Source: Mariniphaga sp964559175 (GTDB lineage: Bacteria; Bacteroidota; Bacteroidia; Bacteroidales; Prolixibacteraceae). Taken from it: DNA of 64,000 nt. The stretch spans positions 1 through 64,000 of the forward strand of contig CAZLGT010000023.1 in NCBI GenBank assembly GCA_964559175.1, written 5' to 3'. Shown here one piece after another: positions 59,802 through 64,000 of this stretch; the stretch's first letter is position 1, and the number at the start of each line of letters is the position of its first letter. Below the pieces are notes generated by a model. That model had not been told where the DNA came from. It searched no databases and saw only the letters and a list, made by a program, of their open reading frames with translations. A program made the position numbers and the translations under genes.

Positions 59802-62162
59802 TTACTTCCGCATGGTTCTGACACTGAATAGCGGGCCTGCCCGGTGACCCTCGTGAGGAACCAGTTTTACTTCAACTTTACCTCCTGTTATGGGCAAACC
59901 GGCAGGTAAATCATAAAAACTGTGATAAAACTCCCCGGGCTTTGCATTGGAAATGTTTTCGGTAGCTAATTTTTCACCGTTCACAAGAATATCGAATGTT
60001 TTGGATCCCGGGAATCCTCCCCAGTATTCAAATGCAAGTTCAACAGGTTCGTTCTGAATGACATCCATATCGAAAGAAAACCATCCACCGCGATCGGCTT
60101 CCCTGTAATTTTTGTGTTTGTGCTCATTCACCCAGGTTTTTTCGCTTTTAAAATTGTGGTTGCGCTCGGGCTGCATTTCACCCAGCTGAAAAAAATCGAT
60201 GGTGCGACTTTCCATCATTTTCATCTGCTCCTGTCTGGCCTGGTATTCCTCCTGGTGCTGATTCCACTGCTCTTCGGTAAAAAGGTCGAAATAAACCGAA
60301 TAACGTCGTTCGTGTGTCAGGTAAAAAGGTTTGAACAATACATCGGTTGGCCTGCCGGTGTTTTGGGTTATGAATGTATTTGTTTTTCCGGGAACAGGGT
60401 TGGTCCAGTTTTCAGGATTGCGGGTTTCGGTCATAAGCACTGGCACATAAAGCGGGTCGGAAGCATTGGGATCATCTTCCGGGCCCAAGTCGCCCGACAG
60501 AACCAGCGGACCATACATCAATGCCACGCGGTTGCTGTCATCGGGCATGGTTTCCAGCCGCAACGAAAACGGGAAACGGGCCTCCACCCGGTCGCCGTTT
60601 TCCCACTGGCGTTTAACAGCCACAAAGCTTCCCGGCTGTTCTTTCACTTTTACCGCATTCCCGTTTACCGTGATCTCCATTCCATTTTCAGCCCAGTACG
60701 GGTACCTGATTTGCAATGTCAGTTCAACCGGGTTTTCACAGATGAAATGAAAAGTAGTGCTTTGTTCTTCGGGGAATTGAGTGTGTTGTGTGAGCACCAG
60801 TCCCTTTTCTTTCCAGGTTAGTTCCGATGCAATAAACTGGCTGATGAATAATTCCTGTTGGTTGTGATAATATATGTTCCTGCTGTATTTCGAGTGGTTT
60901 TCCATTCCTGAACCTACGCAACACGTGAACCACTCGGGGTCCTGATAAATCTTAAATCCACCCATTTCGAGCGAAAGGTTATAGATAACCCGGCCATCTT
61001 TTGGATGCTGCGACGACAAAATATGGTTGAACAGCGCCCGTTCATAAAAATCGGCCACATCGGGTCGGGCATCCCATGAAAACAAATGTTCCGAAAGTTT
61101 GAGCATGTTGTACACGTTGCAGGTTTCGGTAGTTTCATCGCTCAGCCTGTTGCGCAGGGTATCGGGCGGGCCAAAATATTCGTGGTTGCAGTTACCGCCG
61201 GTAACATACGAATGATGGTTTACAACGCGGTCCCAGAAAAATTCCGATGCGCGACGGTCGTTTTCGTCGCCGGTTAATTCATAACGCCGGGCCGTTCCCA
61301 CCAGTTTTGGTATTTGTGTGTTGGCATGTTTTCCGGGTAAAATATCTTTTCCGTTTGCCAGCGAATCCAAAATGGCCTTGTGATGAAAAATGCGCGACAT
61401 ATCAAGGTATTTTTCATTGCCGGTAACCGCATACAACTCAGCCAGCGCTTCATTAATTCCGCCATGCTCGCAGTTGAGCATTTCCTGAATCTGGTCGTCG
61501 TTCAAATCCTCAACAACGGTGTAAAGCCAGTCGGCAAAATTCTGACTTACAATAAGCGCCTTTTTGTTTTCGCAAAGCTTCCAGGCATGAAAAAGTCCGT
61601 CCATAACCTTATGCTGCGTGTAATAGGGCACCCAAATCCCGTTTAAATCGAACCCTTTGGAGCGGATATCGCCCCTCGCCACTTCTTCTTCCAAAATTCT
61701 TTTTCCACCAGGGAACGCTCCAATGTAGCCATTACCATCGGCATTCTGACATTCGGCAAGCTCATCCACAATGTAGTTCGCCCTCTGTAAAAGCTCTTCG
61801 TTTCCGGTTGATTTGTACATCAGGCAAATAGCGGTTAGGTAATGCCCCAAACTGTGGCCGGCAATGGTGTTGTCTTCCCATCCGTGGTAATGTTCAGCTT
61901 TGGGGTCCAACCCGGCTTCGCTTCTGAATTTAGCCAGGAAACGGTCGGGTTCGTAATTTAAAAGTGCCTGCTCGTTCAGCTCCGTAGCCTTTTTAAACGG
62001 CCCGTCGAGTAATTTAACGTTGTCCATGTCAAACTGCAGCGCCCGGAAACCGATGATCTCTGCGCCGCCGGTTTTTATCCGGGGTGTATTTTTCGTATTA
62101 CATGCAGAAAAACAGATGCCTGCAATTGCCAGCAAGGCGATGAAAAACGGTTGCTTGTTCAT
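59802..62162 (-). CDS. GH127 beta-L-arabinofuranosidase-like lipoprotein
   Basis: 786 residues from ATG 62162, with lipobox FSAC; the frame runs 37 codons upstream, but the promoter at 62178 lies inside that extension. GH127 (formerly DUF1680): alpha/alpha barrel with ALLNYEPDRFLAKFRSEAGL, WEDNTIAGHSLGHYLTA, the catalytic-site pieces SDETTETCNVYNMLKL and EWFTCCVGSGMENHSKY (zinc-thiolate Cys and Glu), then a beta-sandwich C-terminal part and a final lectin-like domain. Removes beta-L-arabinofuranose from plant glycoproteins or pectin-type glycans. Likely a periplasmic or surface enzyme. No transporter is adjacent. Confidence 0.9.
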   Translation of the reverse strand: MNKQPFFIALLAIAGICFSACNTKNTPRIKTGGAEIIGFRALQFDMDNVKLLDGPFKKATELNEQALLNYEPDRFLAKFRSEAGLDPKAEHYHGWEDNTIAGHSLGHYLTAICLMYKSTGNEELLQRANYIVDELAECQNADGNGYIGAFPGGKRILEEEVARGDIRSKGFDLNGIWVPYYTQHKVMDGLFHAWKLCENKKALIVSQNFADWLYTVVEDLNDDQIQEMLNCEHGGINEALAELYAVTGNEKYLDMSRIFHHKAILDSLANGKDILPGKHANTQIPKLVGTARRYELTGDENDRRASEFFWDRVVNHHSYVTGGNCNHEYFGPPDTLRNRLSDETTETCNVYNMLKLSEHLFSWDARPDVADFYERALFNHILSSQHPKDGRVIYNLSLEMGGFKIYQDPEWFTCCVGSGMENHSKYSRNIYYHNQQELFISQFIASELTWKEKGLVLTQHTQFPEEQSTTFHFICENPVELTLQIRYPYWAENGMEITVNGNAVKVKEQPGSFVAVKRQWENGDRVEARFPFSLRLETMPDDSNRVALMYGPLVLSGDLGPEDDPNASDPLYVPVLMTETRNPENWTNPVPGKTNTFITQNTGRPTDVLFKPFYLTHERRYSVYFDLFTEEQWNQHQEEYQARQEQMKMMESRTIDFFQLGEMQPERNHNFKSEKTWVNEHKHKNYREADRGGWFSFDMDVIQNEPVELAFEYWGGFPGSKTFDILVNGEKLATENISNAKPGEFYHSFYDLPAGLPITGGKVEVKLVPHEGHRAGPLFSVRTMRK

Positions 62163-62177
62163 AACTTTGGTTTTAAG

Positions 62178-62185
62178 CAAATGTA
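62178..62185 (-). promoter_or_regulatory. -7 promoter element for the GH127 gene
   Basis: Minus strand TACATTTG fits TAnnTTTG and lies 16 bp upstream of ATG 62162. The rest of 62186-62487 holds no gene that I can support. Confidence 0.5.
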
Positions 62186-62487
62186 AGGGATTTTGATGTT
62201 CACTGCCAATAAAAAAATCGTTTTTTTGTTTCAGTTTTTTTACTGTAACAAAAAATAAATTGGATGGCAACAATATAATTAATCCATTTGTAATGGATTA
62301 ATCATGTAGGTTAAATCCTCTTCAACTATTCTGGAATATTTGTCTTATTTCGAATCAAGTTACCTGGAGAAGTTCTTAAAGACGGTTTCACGATTCACGT
62401 GGTTCCGGCATACAAATTCGAACTTACCTAACCACCAGTTTTTATTTCAGTCGCACTATAAACTGATAATACGAAGGGAGCAGAATT

Positions 62488-62652
62488 TTACATCAACTCA
62501 CTCACCTTTGTCACCTCTTTAAAATTCACCTCTTCGCCCAGGGTGGTTTTCAGCCGTTCCCAGTCCACTTTTCCCCCGGTAAATATTTCGGGCGCCAGTT
62601 GCCTGAGGTTGTCCGGCAAAACATCTTTGGGTACCTGCGAATTTCCTGTCAT
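62488..62652 (-). pseudogene. N-terminal fragment of a DNA methyltransferase-like gene
   Basis: 54 codons from ATG 62652: LPDNLRQLAPEIFTGGKVDW then ERLKTTLGEEVNF. This is the start pattern of type III/site-specific adenine DNA methyltransferases (L-x-x-L-x-P-E-x-F-T-E-G-K-V-D-W/F). The frame ends after KVSELM and no catalytic motif follows. Remnant; family identification from pattern only. Confidence 0.5.
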
Positions 62653-62746
62653 TGTTCTGTTTCGATTTTGTCGGTTTTTTAACGTGATGCTAAAGTACAA
62701 AAGTAATTTTTGGAATGGAGGGTTGGAAGAAAATTTTTCAATGGCA

Positions 62747-62899
62747 CTATTTCATTGCCTTCAAAATTTTTAAAATCACTCCCGACTTAAAAGCTGAAGT
62801 CAATGTTCTTTCGTTAAACCTGTCGCTTCTGACGAGGTAGGTGATAAGCCTGCGCTTTGTTTCCAAATCAACAATGTTTTTAACCAAAAGTACAAATTT
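62747..62899 (-). pseudogene. C-terminal fragment of a DUF6508-like protein
   Basis: An open frame of 50 codons after an in-frame TGA, without a start codon, encodes VDLETKRRLITYLVRSDRFN and then a helix ending VILKILKAMK. This resembles the C-terminal half of DUF6508 (DLETLRxLLTYxVRxERF...ILxRLK). Weak identification. Confidence 0.35.
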
Positions 62900-62963
62900 T
62901 CATCTGTCATACAGTGATGTATTTGAAACTAAACCTGGTCAACTATAAAAAATGATTTATTCA

Positions 62964-62978
62964 CTGCCTGCCAGGCAG
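62964..62978. repeat. Short perfect palindrome
   Basis: CTGCCTGCCAGGCAG: 7-bp arms with one central base, the only GC-rich element in the 62.9-63.05 kb gap. Related palindromes are frequent intergenic repeats in Bacteroidota. No function assigned. Confidence 0.6.
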
Positions 62979-62996
62979 ACATGCAGTTAATTCATT

Positions 62997-63004
62997 TATT
63001 TTTG
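62997..63004 (+). promoter_or_regulatory. -7 promoter element before the pRiA4b ORF-3 pseudogene
   Basis: TATTTTTG fits TAnnTTTG, 44 bp before ATG 63048. Confidence 0.45.
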
Positions 63005-63047
63005 TGGTTTAAATAGCATTAGGAATTGGATTACAAAACTTCAGACA

Positions 63048-64000
63048 ATGAACGAGCAGGCCATCTATAAAACTATCGACGATTTTCATAAAATCTGTCG
63101 ATACATTGAAGATAAAAACCCGGTGCTGACGAAAGCGAAAACCAACCTGGGGAAAAAGGATCTTTTTGAAATCAACGCCTTGCTGCATTTCTGCAAGGAT
63201 GTTGCTATGCCAAACTACCAGCAGGAATCCTATACGGTGATTGATTTAATGTTCCAACTGTGCACCAGAGGAAAATTGTTCCGAAAAACGGCCGATGCAA
63301 AAGGCAACATCTTGCTGACCGGTGCTCCGGGAAAAGCTGAATTTGACCAATTGAATCATTTTGAGCAGTATGCTTTTCTCTTTGAAACTTTTTGGTACAC
63401 CTTCGATTTTCCGGAAGTCATGCGGTTTGGCCATTAGCTCATTGAGGAAATTATTCACGCTTTTGCCCGCTCGATTCCGGGGAAGCCGTTAAAAAAAGGC
63501 GCATTCTCCGGCAGGCGTGACTACGATACTCTGTTTTCGTATTCGTCTTCCCTCATTCACTATTTCAATTTTTTTGGCTTGTGCGATTTTATACCGATTA
63601 CCCGCAGCGACAAGAAAATCACCCGTTACGATGATTCAATAGCCGCTGTTATCCCAACAGAATTGGGAGTTAGTTTATCCAAAATACTTTTGGGGCAGGA
63701 AATTGTTCGATGGAACGTCCCCTGTTTTATAGAGTTGGGCTTCTTTTAAGGGGATGTCCAGGATGATCCGGATTTTGTGCCACTCTTCATAATGATGGCG
63801 CCGGTTTTCCCCAAGGGCACGATTAAAAATACGGTTTCGGCAGCACCAGCCATTGAGAAAGGGTGTTTTCTTTTTAAAGTAACCGTTTTGCCAGGCGTGT
63901 GGCGGAAAATCCAGCTTTCGCACCTGCATACCTTGCTGGACCTGCATAATGCAATACAGGATGCTTTCGATTTCGACGATGACCATTTGTATTCGTTTTT
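63048..64000 (+). pseudogene. pRiA4b ORF-3 domain protein with two nonsense codons (3' end cut)
   Basis: One continuous frame from ATG 63048 to the window end is broken only by TAG 63435-63437 and TAA 63747-63749. Part one (129 codons) ends FPEVMRFGH. Part two reads LIEEIIHAFARSIPGKPLKK and later ITRYDDSIAAVIPTELGVSL, then GFF-stop. Part three has GDVQDDPDFVPLFIMM and the pRiA4b ORF-3 signature VWRKIQLSHLHTLLDLHNAI, then FDFDDDHLYSFF. The signature matches the usual WRxIxLxxxxTLxDLHxxIQxAF. A CAG-to-TAG and an AAA-to-TAA change would explain both stops. The gene is decaying. Its original role is unknown; relatives occur near IS elements and plasmids. Confidence 0.8.

Noticed and set aside
1..64000. 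tRNA, rRNA or intact IS elements
   Set aside because: No cloverleaf, rRNA core segment, or transposase with flanking inverted repeats was recognised on reading the intergenic regions; a tRNAscan/ISfinder run would settle it.

Overview
The window comes from a Bacteroidota genome, most plausibly a marine or anaerobic member of the Marinilabiliales/Prolixibacteraceae type. The signs are a SusC/SusD pair, many SPII lipoproteins, a sulfatase, GH2 and GH127 enzymes, DUF6807 (PmoA-annotated) proteins, and short promoters of the Bacteroidota form TAnnTTTG at several gene starts. Placement below phylum is inference. No rRNA, tRNA, CRISPR array or intact insertion sequence was seen.

Layout. 1-3.5 kb: housekeeping genes (partial MazG-like pyrophosphohydrolase, polyprenyl diphosphate synthase, ArsR regulator, AbgT transporter). 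3.7-5.7 kb: a lipoprotein sulfatase broken by a frameshift in a T run. 5.7-13.9 kb (minus strand): six small secreted proteins, five of them clear paralogues, arranged around a two-domain periplasmic chaperone-like protein and a 1012-residue outer-membrane barrel protein with Ig-like, carboxypeptidase-regulatory and SPOR domains. I read this as an undescribed chaperone-usher-like surface-fibre locus. Three subunit genes have their own terminators and a shared upstream regulatory block. 14.2-31.7 kb: a polysaccharide-utilisation region with SusCD, two Gfo/Idh/MocA oxidoreductases, two DUF6807 proteins, a URO-D family protein, an AraC regulator and a GH2 enzyme carrying an internal LamG domain. 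Two small cassette-like genes (four-helix bundle and GxxExxY) interrupt it.

31.7-43.1 kb (minus strand) is one long operon-like run. It holds an NMT1-type binding protein, an RsbU-like dCache-HAMP-SpoIIE phosphatase, an RsbW-like kinase, two STAS proteins, a TrpXYZ-type ABC permease and ATPase, three ABC_sub_bind proteins (one a tandem duplicate) and a guanine-deaminase-like enzyme. 43.3-53.8 kb adds more binding proteins of other families, including a tandem SBP_bac_3 protein, an internally deleted relative of it, a type I periplasmic-binding protein fused to a legumain-like C13 peptidase, and a BMP-type lipoprotein. It also holds four Cna-B-like lipoproteins, an ECF sigma factor and a lipoprotein acetolactate decarboxylase. 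Gene fragments show the array was built by duplication and deletion: a budA 3' end sits at 39.2 kb, a deaminase 5' end at 44.9 kb, and a 20-bp tandem scar lies at the start of the double binding protein. My inference is that the binding proteins feed a partner-switching signalling module as well as, or instead of, transport.

53.8-59.0 kb: a housekeeping operon (purM, prfA, a DUF2442-like gene, pyrF) and an acyl-CoA synthetase. 59.2-64.0 kb: an HD-hydrolase remnant, a VOC protein, a GH127 lipoprotein, and a decayed stretch with remnants of a DNA methyltransferase, a DUF6508-like protein and a pRiA4b ORF-3 protein carrying two nonsense codons.
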